Assembly (NCBI GenBank): GCA_022820675.1
Contig: JAJEFC010000165.1
Span: 1 to 32,584 of the forward strand
Length of the DNA stretch: 32,584 nt
DNA from: Vicinamibacteria bacterium
GTDB taxonomy: Bacteria > Acidobacteriota > Vicinamibacteria > Vicinamibacterales > UBA8438
Direction of reading: 5' to 3'
Both the position numbers and the translations under genes were made by a program. Shown here one piece after another: positions 23,517-31,492 of this stretch; position 1 is the stretch's first letter; each line of letters starts with the position of its first letter. The notes beneath the pieces are model-generated. The model saw only the letters and a program-made list of their open reading frames with translations, was not told where the DNA came from and ran no database searches.

Positions 23517-24172
23517 CTGCGGATCTCCGCTGCGATTGCGCTGATTGAGTCGAAGGTGCCCGCGGGCCCGGGCTCCGCGAAGAGCCCGATCGCCGCCGTC
23601 CCCGCCGCCCCGGCGGCCAGCACCTCTCTCGCATTGTCGACGGTCACGCCCCCGATCGCCAATACCGGAAGGCGTACCGCCCGGGCTGCCGCGGCCAGCG
23701 CGCCCACGCCGCAGGGGGGGCGTCCCGGCTTCGACGCCGACGGGTAGACGGTGCCCAGGGTCAGATAGTCGACCCCGCCCGACGCCGCCACCCGCGCCGC
23801 CTCTCCCGCCGCGTGCACGGAGCGCCCGACCAGGAACCCGGGGGGCAGATGGCCCCGCATCACCGGCGCCGGAACCGACGAGCTCCGGAGATGGACCCCC
23901 GCCGCCCCTGCCGACAGCGCCACGTCGAATCGCTCGTTGACCAGAATCAGGCTTCGGGTCCCCCGTGCGACGCCGACCGCCCAGCGCACCAGGATCACCG
24001 ACTCGCGGTCGGAGAGGTCGGGCTCCCGGATCTGAATCAGGTCGACGCGCGCCCGGACCGCCGACGCGATCTGCCGCTTCAGGAGGTCGGTGCCGTCGGC
24101 GTGCGGTGCCAGCCGGCGCCGGCTCGTGACCAGCGAGACGACCGGCCGCCGCGTCAGGGCTTCCGCGGCCAG
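23498..24172 (-). CDS. thiE: Thiamine-phosphate synthase family protein (ThiE/TenI)
   Basis: A TIM-barrel protein that in the ThiE case couples hydroxymethylpyrimidine diphosphate and thiazole phosphate. Seen are VVSLVTSRRRL at the first strand, DLIQIREPDLSDRE, SLILVNERFDVALSAGAAGVHL, YLTLGTVYPSASKPGRPPCGV (phosphate-binding loop) and PVLAIGGVTVDNAREVLAAGA. TenI-type relatives without synthase activity cannot be excluded. No ATG, GTG or TTG precedes the first strand. A CTG at 24172 has GGAGG 7 nt upstream and another CTG at 24157 overlaps the upstream TGA, so a CTG start is likely; 24172 is preferred (224 residues). It overlaps both neighbours by about 19 bp. Confidence 0.8.
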   Translation of the reverse strand: MAAEALTRRPVVSLVTSRRRLAPHADGTDLLKRQIASAVRARVDLIQIREPDLSDRESVILVRWAVGVARGTRSLILVNERFDVALSAGAAGVHLRSSSVPAPVMRGHLPPGFLVGRSVHAAGEAARVAASGGVDYLTLGTVYPSASKPGRPPCGVGALAAAARAVRLPVLAIGGVTVDNAREVLAAGAAGTAAIGLFAEPGPAGTFDSISAIAAEIRRCSERH

Positions 24173-24486
24173 GAACCGCCCTCCTCCGCGAGCGCGCGAT
24201 CCACCCCGCCGCCGGGCGGCGCCGGTTGCTCGCTTCCGGCGCCGCGCCGCCGCCGGAGCGACGCACTCACGACCGCTGCCAGCTCCCAGAAGCCGATGGC
24301 GAGGGTCACGAGGCCGACGCCCGACACCATGCCCCGGACGCCGTGCAGCCGGGCCACGCTCGCCCAGGCGGGCAGAGTCTCGACGAACAGGTTCCGCTCC
24401 CACACGATCGACCATGGCGCCACCAGCAGCACCAGACCCGTCTCGAGGAAGTAGACGATCAGCAGAATCCGCGACAGTCGGTGAAT
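24154..24486 (-). CDS. Small two-TM membrane protein
   Basis: The product has about 110 residues with two hydrophobic helices (ILLIVYFLETGLVLLVAPW and GMVSGVGLVTLAIGFWELAAVV) and a basic, Pro/Gly-rich cytoplasmic tail. No family recognised. The frame has no ATG, GTG or TTG before the first helix; the first standard codon (GTG 24432) would cut that helix in half. An ATT at 24486 sits 5 nt after a strong GGGGAGG, so an ATT start is proposed. It lies 42 bp after rnhB and overlaps thiE. Confidence 0.6.
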   Translation of the reverse strand: MHRLSRILLIVYFLETGLVLLVAPWSIVWERNLFVETLPAWASVARLHGVRGMVSGVGLVTLAIGFWELAAVVSASLRRRRGAGSEQPAPPGGGVDRALAEEGGSWPRKP

Positions 24487-24528
24487 CTCGCCCTCCCCGC
24501 CGGGCCAGGAACGCCCTGCACGATGGTA

Positions 24529-25158
24529 TCAGACATCCGGCAACGAGAACGGCCGGAACGTCCGGCGATGCACGGACGAACGGCCGTGGCGGGCCACCGC
24601 GTCGAGGTGCCCGGGCGTCGCATAGCCCTTGTGGCGGTCGAATCCGTAGCGCCCGTCCGCCCGATGCAGGCGGAGCATCTCGCGGTCTCGGGTCACCTTG
24701 GCCACTATCGAGGCGGCGGCGATGCACGCGCACTGCCGATCGCCGCCGACCACGCCGCGCTGGGGAATGAAGACGAACGGGATGCGGAACGCATCCACGA
24801 GCACGAAGTCCGGCGAGGGCGCGAGACCGCGCAGGGCATCCCGCATCGCGGCCAGGGACGCCCGATGCACGTTGACCCGGTCGACCTCGTCCGCCCCCCG
24901 CACGCCGACGCCCCAGGTCAGGCAGGAATCCAGGATCCGATCGTACAGTCGCTCGCGGGCCGCGGCGGTCAGCAGCTTCGAGTCCCGAAGCCCGACGAGG
25001 CGCCGCCCGGAGAGCACCACCGCGGCGGCGACGACGGGCCCCGCCAGGCATCCCCGACCCGCCTCGTCGACCCCCGCGACGCGGGTGAAGCCCAGGCGGC
25101 GCAACGCGTTCTCCGCCGTGCGCCGGGCCGACGGCGGTCGATGCCGGCGCCCTGCCAC
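24529..25158 (-). CDS. rnhB: Ribonuclease HII
   Basis: Cleaves RNA of RNA-DNA hybrids and at single ribonucleotides. The 209-residue product has VAGVDEAGRGCLAGPVVAAAV with the first catalytic Asp-Glu pair, LRDSKLL with the next Asp, and the region DFVLVDAF plus IAAASIVAKVTRDREM, then DRHKGYATPGHLDAVARHG, all typical. GTG 25158, ten bases after the rplS stop, has AGGA 8 nt upstream. rnhB next to rplS-trmD is the common bacterial order. Confidence 0.95.
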   Translation of the reverse strand: MAGRRHRPPSARRTAENALRRLGFTRVAGVDEAGRGCLAGPVVAAAVVLSGRRLVGLRDSKLLTAAARERLYDRILDSCLTWGVGVRGADEVDRVNVHRASLAAMRDALRGLAPSPDFVLVDAFRIPFVFIPQRGVVGGDRQCACIAAASIVAKVTRDREMLRLHRADGRYGFDRHKGYATPGHLDAVARHGRSSVHRRTFRPFSLPDV

Positions 25159-25168
25159 CCGGGAGGTC

Positions 25169-25531
25169 CTACTTCTTCGAGCCTTCGCTGGGCCGGCGCC
25201 GCTCGCGCAGCCGCGCCGCGCGCCCCCGCAGGCCACGAAGGAAGTAGAGCTTCGCGCGCCGCACCCGGGCCGCGCGTCCGATCTCGATCTTGTCGATCGA
25301 CGGCGAGTGCAAGGGGAAGATGCGTTCCACGCCCTGGCCGAACGACACCTTCCGCACCGTGAACGTCGCCCGGGGACCGCCGCGGCGAATGGAGATGACG
25401 ACGCCCTCGAAGACCTGGATGCGCTCCTTCCCCCCCTCGCGGATCCTGACGTGCACGCGAACCGTCAGGCCCGGCCGGAGGTCGGGGCGCTCGCGCAACT
25501 GCTCCTGCTCTATCGTCTCCATCACACTCAT
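25169..25531 (-). CDS. rplS: 50S ribosomal protein L19
   Basis: A large-subunit protein at the interface with the small subunit. The 120-residue product has [51 protein letters not shown] and [19 protein letters not shown], the L19 hallmarks; the tail SEGSKK is variable. ATG 25531 is 72 bp after trmD, and rnhB follows after 10 bp. Confidence 0.97.
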   Translation of the reverse strand: MSVMETIEQEQLRERPDLRPGLTVRVHVRIREGGKERIQVFEGVVISIRRGGPRATFTVRKVSFGQGVERIFPLHSPSIDKIEIGRAARVRRAKLYFLRGLRGRAARLRERRRPSEGSKK

Positions 25532-25603
25532 CTGACGCTCCAGGTCTGCGTCGACCGGGCCCGACCGGCCGCACCGCCGCTTGCATCGGCTCCGCGAGGC
25601 CGA

Positions 25604-26344
25604 TCACGCCTCGCCGACGCCGTCCAGCTCCTCCAGAATCTCCCGATCCTCGCTGTCGAGCGCCGCCCCCTCCAACAGGTCCGGCCTGCGCGCCAGCGTC
25701 CGCCTCAACGCCTCCCGCTTCCGCCAGCGGCGTATCTCCCCGTGATGCCCCGAGAGCAGAACCTCGGGCACCGCGTGGCCGTCCAGCTCCGCCGGCCGCG
25801 TGAAGTGCGGATGGTCGAAGGGCCCGCGAACGAAAGAATCGTCGTCGACCGAGCGGGCATCGCCGACCACGCCGGGGACGAAACGGGCCACCGCGTCGAA
25901 CACCACCGCCGCCGGCAGCTCTCCCCCCGTCAGCACGTAGTCGCCGATGGAGATCTCTTCCGTGGCCACCATGTCGCGCACGCGATCGTCGACCCCCTCG
26001 TAGCGGCCGCACAGCAGCACGACGTGCCGCAGCCGGCTCAACCGCAGCGCCTCCCGATGGGAGAACGGCCGCCCCTGCGGCGACATCAGCGCCACCGCGT
26101 CGGGAGCGCCGTGCCGGCTCCGGATGTCGCCCACCGCCGCGATGAACGGTTCCGCCTTCAGCACCATCCCCGGCCCCCCGCCGTAGGGCACGTCGTCGAC
26201 GGTGCGGTGCCGGTCGCTCGTGTAGTCGCGCAGATCGTGCACGCCGAGCCGCACGACATCGCGCTCGAGGGCACGGCCGAGGACCCCCTCCCCCACCATC
26301 GTCCGCATCAGCTTCGGGAAGACGGTGACGATGTCGAACCTCAG
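25604..26344 (-). CDS. trmD: tRNA (guanine-37-N1)-methyltransferase, probable CTG start
   Basis: Methylates G37 of tRNAs with SAM, preventing +1 frameshifts. The SPOUT-type product has HRTVDDVPYGGGPGMVLKAEPF, LMSPQGRPFSH, LCGRYEGVDDRV and EISIGDYVLTGGELPA (knot), and GPFDHPHFTRP. TrmD proteins begin MRFDIVTIFPE. Here the codons read (CTG)RFDIVTVFPKLM, with CTG 26344 exactly at the Met position and GGGGGG 5 nt before it. The first ATG (26308) would remove the first beta strand, so CTG is taken as the start, giving 246 residues, the usual length. It lies 25 bp after rimM. Confidence 0.93.
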   Translation of the reverse strand: MRFDIVTVFPKLMRTMVGEGVLGRALERDVVRLGVHDLRDYTSDRHRTVDDVPYGGGPGMVLKAEPFIAAVGDIRSRHGAPDAVALMSPQGRPFSHREALRLSRLRHVVLLCGRYEGVDDRVRDMVATEEISIGDYVLTGGELPAAVVFDAVARFVPGVVGDARSVDDDSFVRGPFDHPHFTRPAELDGHAVPEVLLSGHHGEIRRWRKREALRRTLARRPDLLEGAALDSEDREILEELDGVGEA

Positions 26345-26369
26345 TGTCGCCCCCCGGTCGCCGGGCGCC

Positions 26370-26903
26370 TCACGGGGCGCCGCGGGCGCGACCTGAACGA
26401 TTGAGCTCGAGCAGCCCCTCCGGCGGGTCGAGAACGATGACCCGCTCGTGCGGATCGACCCGCACGCAGATCGGAGCGGTCAGGGGCACCTGCACCTCGC
26501 CGGACCCGTCGTCCACGACCAGCCGGTGCGCCTCGCCGCCCCCCTCGACCGAAGCCACCGTGCCCACCGTGCGTCCCGCCACCGTCTCCACGCGGCACCC
26601 GATCAGCTCGTGATGGTAGAACGTACCGGCCGGCAGGCGCCCCAGGGACTCCGCCGGCACCCGGACGTCGGCCCTCGCCAGGGCCTCGGCGCCGGAGATG
26701 GTCGACACGCCGTCGAACCCGACGATGGGCCGGCCCCGATGGAAGCGCACGTCCCGGAGCACGAGCCGGTCCACGTCGTCGCCGCGGCGCACGTAGACGG
26801 CGTTCCCGGGGCTGAACCGGTCTTCCGCGAAGTCGGTGTCCGGGTCGATGACGACGCGCCCGGCGTTCCCGTGCGCCCGGGCGACGCGGCCCACCGAGAT
26901 CAT
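26370..26903 (-). CDS. rimM: 16S rRNA processing protein RimM
   Basis: Binds S19 and assists maturation of the 30S head. The 177-residue product has an N-terminal RimM barrel (ISVGRVARAHGNAGRVVIDP, DFAEDRFSPGNAVYV) and a PRC-barrel-like C-terminal domain (YHHELIGCRVET, GTVASVEGGGEAHRLVV, PLTAPICVRVDPHERVIVLDPPEGLLEL). All landmark blocks are present. The frame is open far upstream through repeats, so ATG 26903 is chosen by homology. Its upstream gap (26904-27193) holds two P-Q repeats. Confidence 0.95.
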   Translation of the reverse strand: MISVGRVARAHGNAGRVVIDPDTDFAEDRFSPGNAVYVRRGDDVDRLVLRDVRFHRGRPIVGFDGVSTISGAEALARADVRVPAESLGRLPAGTFYHHELIGCRVETVAGRTVGTVASVEGGGEAHRLVVDDGSGEVQVPLTAPICVRVDPHERVIVLDPPEGLLELNRSGRARGAP

Positions 26904-27033
26904 CGCGTCCCAGTCGGGCCCCGCCGCGAGGGAGGCCTCCGAAGGCCCTGTCCCGCACCGAATGCCGGGCCGCTCCACGCCGGAACCCTCCCGCGCCGTT
27001 GCGTCCGCTTGCCGCTCCCGGGAACGGTCCGCG

Positions 27034-27209
27034 CCTGCCAATCGTCGCCTTCTGGCTCTGCCCGGCCCCGCCCAACCAGGAGTCCGTGCCGTTCCCCGGC
27101 GCAGGCTCCTGGCCGCCACTCGTCCCTCGCCCGGAGAGCGTCGCCTACGGCTCCGCTCACCGCCCAACCAACCCTCCGGAGGTCCGCGCCGTTCTACGGC
27201 GCAGACTCC
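27034..27209 (-). repeat. Two tandem P-Q repeats between khpA and rimM; one supplies the khpA stop
   Basis: Read on +, copy C has Q 27034-27078 and P 27079-27109; copy D has Q 27125-27175 and P 27178-27209. The P arms are GGAGTCCGTGCCG / CGGCGCAGGCTCC (copy C) and GGTCCGCGCCG / CGGCGCAGACTCC (copy D). The khpA TAG (27194-27196 on -) is in the loop of copy D. P-to-Q direction is -, with the operon. No other feature was seen in the gap. Confidence 0.88.
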
Positions 27210-27454
27210 TGGTGCTCGTCGACGAAGTCGACCACCACACGCCGGTCCTCGGATTCGGCGGCGAGCCCCGCCAGCACCCGGATGGACGCCGCGGTGCGGC
27301 CCTGCCGCCCGATCATGCGCCCGAGGTCCTGACCCGCCGTCGACAACTCGACATAGGTCGTGTCGCGCTCCTCCCGCTCCGTCACCGAGATGTCCTCGGC
27401 GCTATCGGCCAGCTCGCGGGCGATGACCTCGACGACGTCTCGCGAACGGCTCAT
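27194..27454 (-). CDS. khpA: KH-domain RNA-binding protein KhpA
   Basis: A small single KH-domain RNA-binding protein, part of the KhpA/KhpB pair in other bacteria; it lies between rpsP and rimM as in most genomes. The 86-residue product has [19 protein letters not shown], then the GXXG loop in [15 protein letters not shown] (KH signature), and [10 protein letters not shown]. It ends E-S-A-P-stop, encoded by the dispersed palindrome. ATG 27454 overlaps the rpsP TGA (ATGA), so the genes are coupled. Confidence 0.93.
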   Translation of the reverse strand: MSRSRDVVEVIARELADSAEDISVTEREERDTTYVELSTAGQDLGRMIGRQGRTAASIRVLAGLAAESEDRRVVVDFVDEHQESAP

Positions 27455-27825
27455 GCCGTCACCGCGTCGCCCGCGGCCGACGACCCGTCGCCCGCGGCCG
27501 ACGGCTCGTCGCCGCCAGCGGGCGCCTCGTCGGCGGCGGCGGGCGCCTCGTCGGCGGCGGTGGATGCCGCCTCGGTCTCGGTCGGCGGCGGAGCGGGATG
27601 CCTCGCGAGCAGCGTGCGGACGGTGTCGGAGGGGCGGGCCCCCTTGCCGATCCAGTACGCCACCCGTTCGTGATCGACCTCCACGGTCTCGGGCTCGGTG
27701 CGCGGATTGTAGTGCCCCAGCAACTCCACGAAGCGGCCGTCCCTCGGGGTGTGCGATTCCATGACCACCACCCGGTAGAACGGCCGCTTGGTGGTTCCCA
27801 CTCGACTCAATCGAATAGTCAGCAT
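27451..27825 (-). CDS. rpsP: 30S ribosomal protein S16 with Ala/Asp-rich extension
   Basis: The S16 core ([60 protein letters not shown]) occupies about residues 1-80 as usual. A C-terminal extension of about 40 residues, with imperfect repeats of AADEAPA type, is acidic and low-complexity. The DNA under it is itself an imperfect tandem repeat with CGTCGGCGGCG and CGTCGCCCGCGG. CAGGAGAAG precedes ATG 27825. khpA overlaps its stop. Confidence 0.95.
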   Translation of the reverse strand: MLTIRLSRVGTTKRPFYRVVVMESHTPRDGRFVELLGHYNPRTEPETVEVDHERVAYWIGKGARPSDTVRTLLARHPAPPPTETEAASTAADEAPAAADEAPAGGDEPSAAGDGSSAAGDAVTA

Positions 27826-27840
27826 ATCGGCTGTCTTCTC

Positions 27841-27925
27841 CTGGCCCGCCCATCGTCGCCCGCGGCTCCGCCGGGCGCCCAACCAACCCTGCCGGGAGTC
27901 TGCACCGTTCTACGGCGCAGACGCC
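27841..27925 (-). repeat. P-Q repeat between ffh and rpsP
   Basis: On + the Q tail is 27841-27893 (CTGGCCCGCCCATCGTCGCC, GGGCGCCCAACCAACC) and P 27895-27925, with arms GGAGTCTGCACCG and CGGCGCAGACGCC. The outer base of P is the first base of the ffh stop triplet (27925-27927 on +). Reading on from that stop in the ffh frame gives Ala-Ser-Ala-Pro-TAG, the usual repeat-encoded end, so ffh seems to have acquired a stop just before it. Confidence 0.9.
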
Positions 27926-29292
27926 TAGCGCCCGGGAAATCCCATGCCGGGCGGCAGGGCCATCGCCCGCCGCCCGCGCTTGCCCTTCCGGGACCGCGCC
28001 GCGGCGCCGACCGAGCGCAGCATCCGGCGCATCTCCACGAACTGCCGCAGGAGGCGGTTGACCTCCTGTACGGTCGTCCCGCTGCCCCGGGCGATCCGCC
28101 GGCGGCGGCTGCCGTTGATGATCTGATGCCGGGAGCGCTCCAGCGGGGTCATCGAGTCGATGATGGCCATCGTCCGCCCGAGCGCCGCCGTGTCCACCTC
28201 GCCGGGCGCGCGCGAGGCCATCTGCCCCATCCCGGGGATGAGGTCCATGAGCCGATCCAGCGGCCCCATCCGCTTCACCGTCGTCAACTGGTCCCGCATG
28301 TCCTGCAGGGTGAAGTCGTTCCGCCGGATCTTGCTCTCGAGCCGCGACGCCTCGTCGCGGCTCACCACCTGCTCGGCCTTCTCGACGAGCGAGAGGACGT
28401 CGCCCATGCCGAGCATGCGCGACACCAGGCGGTCGGGCTGGAAGGGATGAAAGTCGTCGATGCGCTCGCCGTCGCCGACGAAGGTCACGGGCACGCCGAC
28501 CACCGAGACCACGGACAGCGCGGCGCCGCCCCGGGCGTCCCCGTCCATCTTGGTCAGCACCACGCCGTCGATGCCGACCCGCCGGTTGAACTCGCCGGCG
28601 CTCTTGATGGCGTCCTGCCCCGTCATCGCGTCGGCCACGTAGAGCAGGTCCGACGGCTCGACGGCGACCTTCAGCGTCTCGAGCTCCCGCATCAGGTCGT
28701 CGGCGATGTGCAGCCGTCCCGCCGTATCGACGAGCACCGCGTCGAACCCGAGGTCGCGGGCCGACTCCACCGCCCCCTTCGCCCGGGCCGCCACGCCGGT
28801 GCCGGGATCCGGCTCGTGCACCCGGACGCCGGCCTCGCGGGCCAGCACCCCCAACTGCTCGATGGCGGCCGGTCGCCGCACGTCCGTCGACACCACCACT
28901 GCGTGCCGCCCCTGCCGTTCCAGCCACTTCGCGAGCTTCACGGTGGTGGTGGTCTTCCCCGCCCCCTGCAGCCCGAGCAGCAGCACCACCTGCGGCCGCT
29001 GCCGGGTCGGCGCCAGCCCGCCCTCGCCGTCGCCCAGCAGGGCCCGAAGCTCGTCGCGCACGATGGCCACGACCTGCTGCGTCGGCGTCAGGCTCTCCAG
29101 GACCGCGCCGTCCACGGCACGGTCCCGCACCCGATCGATGAACGCGCGGACGACCTTGAAGTTGACGTCCGCCTCGAGGAGGGCCAGGCGTATCTCGCGC
29201 AACGCCGTCTCGACCGACTCGGGGGTCAGCCGGGCCTCGCGGCGCACCGCGGCGAACACCGATTGCAGTCGTTCACTCAGCGAGCCGAACAT
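27925..29292 (-). CDS. ffh: Signal recognition particle GTPase Ffh
   Basis: Binds signal sequences and 4.5S RNA, and with FtsY targets membrane proteins. The 455-residue product has the N domain (LRLALLEADVNFKVVR), G domain motifs LLGLQGAGKTTTTVKLAKWL (P-loop), VSTDVRRPAAIEQL, VLVDTAGRLHIADDLM, LTKMDGDARGGAALSV, and the M domain (DFTLQDMRDQL, MGPLDRLMDLIPGM, then basic RSRHQIINGSRRRRIARGSGT). It ends MALPPGMGFPGR. ATG 29292 lies about 31 nt after the predicted start site. First gene of the ffh-rpsP-khpA-rimM-trmD-rplS-rnhB block. Confidence 0.97.
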   Translation of the reverse strand: MFGSLSERLQSVFAAVRREARLTPESVETALREIRLALLEADVNFKVVRAFIDRVRDRAVDGAVLESLTPTQQVVAIVRDELRALLGDGEGGLAPTRQRPQVVLLLGLQGAGKTTTTVKLAKWLERQGRHAVVVSTDVRRPAAIEQLGVLAREAGVRVHEPDPGTGVAARAKGAVESARDLGFDAVLVDTAGRLHIADDLMRELETLKVAVEPSDLLYVADAMTGQDAIKSAGEFNRRVGIDGVVLTKMDGDARGGAALSVVSVVGVPVTFVGDGERIDDFHPFQPDRLVSRMLGMGDVLSLVEKAEQVVSRDEASRLESKIRRNDFTLQDMRDQLTTVKRMGPLDRLMDLIPGMGQMASRAPGEVDTAALGRTMAIIDSMTPLERSRHQIINGSRRRRIARGSGTTVQEVNRLLRQFVEMRRMLRSVGAAARSRKGKRGRRAMALPPGMGFPGR

Positions 29293-29329
29293 CTGTCACC
29301 AAGGGGAAGCGGACCAGACGCAACCGCTC

Positions 29330-29360
29330 ATGATAGCGCCGGTTGGGGCCCTCCTGTCAA
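29330..29360 (-). promoter_or_regulatory. Sigma70-type promoter of the ffh operon
   Basis: On - a perfect -35 TTGACA (29360-29355) and TATCAT (29335-29330) are separated by 19 bp, slightly longer than ideal. A start near 29323 gives an ffh leader of about 31 nt. Confidence 0.6.
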
Positions 29361-29492
29361 CGTCGACGCAGGTTGCTGGGGTATCTCCTTCCCCCGGCGT
29401 GCCGGCAGGGTATTTTCTGTTGATTCACATGGAAGGATACGCCACCTGTCTCACGCCCGCGATCCACGACATTCGGTCATACCGCCGTTGCG

Positions 29493-29681
29493 TCACGTCG
29501 TACGGATGTGCCTTGCCCCCACGGGAGGCGGATCCGGCGAACCCTCGGGCCTTGGCGTCTCCGGGGCCCGAGGCAGAGACGGACCCTCGGGTCTCGGTGG
29601 CGTCTCTGGCAGAGACGGAGGCGGCGGAATCTGCATGCCGGGAGGTACCGGAGGTCCTCCCGCGCTGGGCTCACGAGACAC
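29493..29681 (-). CDS. Possible Pro-rich small protein (62 aa)
   Basis: GTG 29681 overlaps the end of the upstream membrane-protein gene by 11 bp. The product is low-complexity, with PETP and RPEG recurring (SLPETPPRPEGPSLPRAPE). A second frame, starting at GTG 29674 and rich in Arg, is also open here, and only one can be real. The Pro-rich frame is preferred for its repeated pattern, at low confidence. No family is recognised. Confidence 0.35.
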   Translation of the reverse strand: MSREPSAGGPPVPPGMQIPPPPSLPETPPRPEGPSLPRAPETPRPEGSPDPPPVGARHIRTT

Positions 29682-30150
29682 GCCCGGTCTCAGCTTCGGC
29701 GAACACAGCGGCGGTAGCCGCCCTGTTGTCCTTGTCGGAGTAAGGCCCGGGATCCCTGGCCGTGACGGCGTGCAGGGCGTCCGCCAGCTTGCCCAGACGC
29801 TGCTCGGCCTCGGCTGGATCCAACTGGTGGGACACTCGCCACAGCCTGTCGAGCTCAGTCTTGTAGCGGCAGCACTCGTCGCGGATCAGCGCGTAGACGA
29901 CCGCGTCGCGGCCGGGCTTGTATGTGGCGTCCGCGGCCACGGCGAGGCCGACGAAGGCGCCAAAGATCAGACCGACCGCGGCGGGAAGCTGGTCGACAGC
30001 GGCCACGACAGCCCCGATCGCGGAAGCGATCAGTATGAATCGCACGATGCGCTCTGCCCGTTCGCGCCGACTGGCGAGGATCCCGTAGTAGCGCTCCCAC
30101 CTCGCGCTGTTCAGCAGAGTCATCCAGATGGCCGCTCGGACATCAGTCAT
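29671..30150 (-). CDS. Two-TM membrane protein, SLATT-like
   Basis: The product has 159 residues. An N-terminal helix (about 5-30) contains WERYYGILASRRERAERIV. Two transmembrane helices follow (about 31-48, FILIASAIGAVVAAV, and 53-75, AAVGLIFGAFVGLAVAA), then a soluble helical tail (about 76-159) with CRYKTELDRLWRVSHQLDPAEAEQRL. The layout of basic helix, two TM segments and helical tail resembles SLATT-domain effectors found in bacterial conflict systems, but no sensor or nucleotide-signalling partner is adjacent, so this is a resemblance only. GGAG is 7 nt before ATG 30150. It follows ribBA by 67 bp in the same direction. Codon third positions are less GC-biased than in ribBA, suggesting acquisition. 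Confidence 0.65.
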   Translation of the reverse strand: MTDVRAAIWMTLLNSARWERYYGILASRRERAERIVRFILIASAIGAVVAAVDQLPAAVGLIFGAFVGLAVAADATYKPGRDAVVYALIRDECCRYKTELDRLWRVSHQLDPAEAEQRLGKLADALHAVTARDPGPYSDKDNRAATAAVFAEAETGRVS

Positions 30151-30217
30151 GGTGCGTCTCCATGTCTCCTCCCGCACCCCGCGGTCTCGGGCACCCGGCC
30201 TCTCTGCGAATTCTGCC

Positions 30218-31492
30218 TCACACGGACTTCAGGGTATGGCCCAGCTTGGTCTTCTTGGTCTTGAGGTACGAGCGGGCGAGCCCGGTGGTGGGCACCTCGA
30301 GGGCGAGCGAGGCCGCCACCGAGAGGCCGTATCCCTCGAGGCCGATGAACTTGCGGGGGTTGTTGGTGAGCAGCCGCATGCTCTTGACCCCGAGATCGCC
30401 GAGAATCTGGGCGCCGATGCCGTAGTCCCGCTGGTCGGGCTTGAAGCCGAGCCGCTCGTTGGCCTCGACCGTGTCGTAGCCCTGGTCCTGCAGGTGATAG
30501 GCGCGGATCTTGTTGTTCAGGCCGATGCCCCGGCCCTCCTGGTTCAGGTAGAGGAGAACGCCGCGGTCCTCGGACGCGATCCGCTCCATGGCCGCGTCGA
30601 GCTGGGCGCCGCAGTCGCACCGGGCGGAGTGGAACACCTCGCCGGTGAGGCAGCGCGAGTGCACCCGCACGAGCACGTCGTCGCCGTCGCCGATCTCGCC
30701 CCGCACCAGGGCCACGTGGGTCTCGCCGTTGACGATGCTCTCGAACCCCACCAGCTCGAACTCGCCGTAGTCGGTCGGCAGCTTCGACGACGCCACCCGC
30801 CGCACGAGGCGCTCGTTGCGCATGCGGTACTTGATCAGATCGGCGATCGTGATCATGAGCAGCTTGTGGCGGCGCGCGAACCGCCGGAGCTGCGGCACCC
30901 GGGCCATGGTGCCGTCGTCGTTCATGATCTCGCAGATGACGCCGACCGGGTTGAGCCCGGCGATGCGGGCGAGGTCGACGGCCGCCTCGGTCTGGCCGGC
31001 CCGCACCAGCACCCCGCCGTCCCGCGCCCGCAGGGGGAACATGTGGCCGGGGCGGGCGAGGTCCTGAGGCATGGTGGACGGGTCGGCGGCGACCCGCGCG
31101 GTCATGGCCCGATCGTGGGCCGAGATGCCGGTGCTGGTCCGCTCCTTCGCCTCGATCGAGACGCAGAACGCGGTGGCGAACTGGGAGGTGTTCTCCCGCA
31201 CCATGAGGGGAAGGTCCAGCCGGTCGAGCCAGTCTCCGGGCATCGGGAGACAGATGAGGCCCCGGCCGTGCTTCGCCATGAAGTTGATGATCTCGGGGGT
31301 GGTCTTCTCGGCCGCGACCGTCAGGTCGCCCTCGTTCTCGCGGTCCTCGTCGTCGACGACGATGACCATCCCGCCCTCGCGGATGGCGTCCACCGCCTCG
31401 TCGACGGGGGCGAACGGCCCGCGCCGGCGCGACTTGTCGGCCAGCGCCAGCCGCCCGCGCCGCGTCCGCTCGCCGTCGCTCTTCTCAGCCAT
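30218..31492 (-). CDS. ribBA: Bifunctional RibBA
   Basis: Combines 3,4-dihydroxy-2-butanone-4-phosphate synthase (RibB) and GTP cyclohydrolase II (RibA), the two entry steps of riboflavin synthesis. In the 424-residue product RibB has VVDDEDRENEGDLTVAAE (metal and substrate acids), HGRGLICLP and SIEAKERTSTGISAHDRA. RibA has VRVHSRCLTGEVFHSARCDCG with the three zinc Cys, LNQEGRGIGL and YGIGAQIL with LTNNPRK. ATG 31492 is preferred over GTG 31504. The gap to ribE (31493-31800) is filled by repeats. Confidence 0.97.
   Translation of the reverse strand: MAEKSDGERTRRGRLALADKSRRRGPFAPVDEAVDAIREGGMVIVVDDEDRENEGDLTVAAEKTTPEIINFMAKHGRGLICLPMPGDWLDRLDLPLMVRENTSQFATAFCVSIEAKERTSTGISAHDRAMTARVAADPSTMPQDLARPGHMFPLRARDGGVLVRAGQTEAAVDLARIAGLNPVGVICEIMNDDGTMARVPQLRRFARRHKLLMITIADLIKYRMRNERLVRRVASSKLPTDYGEFELVGFESIVNGETHVALVRGEIGDGDDVLVRVHSRCLTGEVFHSARCDCGAQLDAAMERIASEDRGVLLYLNQEGRGIGLNNKIRAYHLQDQGYDTVEANERLGFKPDQRDYGIGAQILGDLGVKSMRLLTNNPRKFIGLEGYGLSVAASLALEVPTTGLARSYLKTKKTKLGHTLKSV

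Noticed and set aside
29477..29674. Arg-rich 65-codon frame starting at GTG 29674, overlapping the membrane-protein stop (GTGA).
   Set aside because: It competes with the Pro-rich frame starting at 29681; its composition is typical of a shadow frame. Not excluded.
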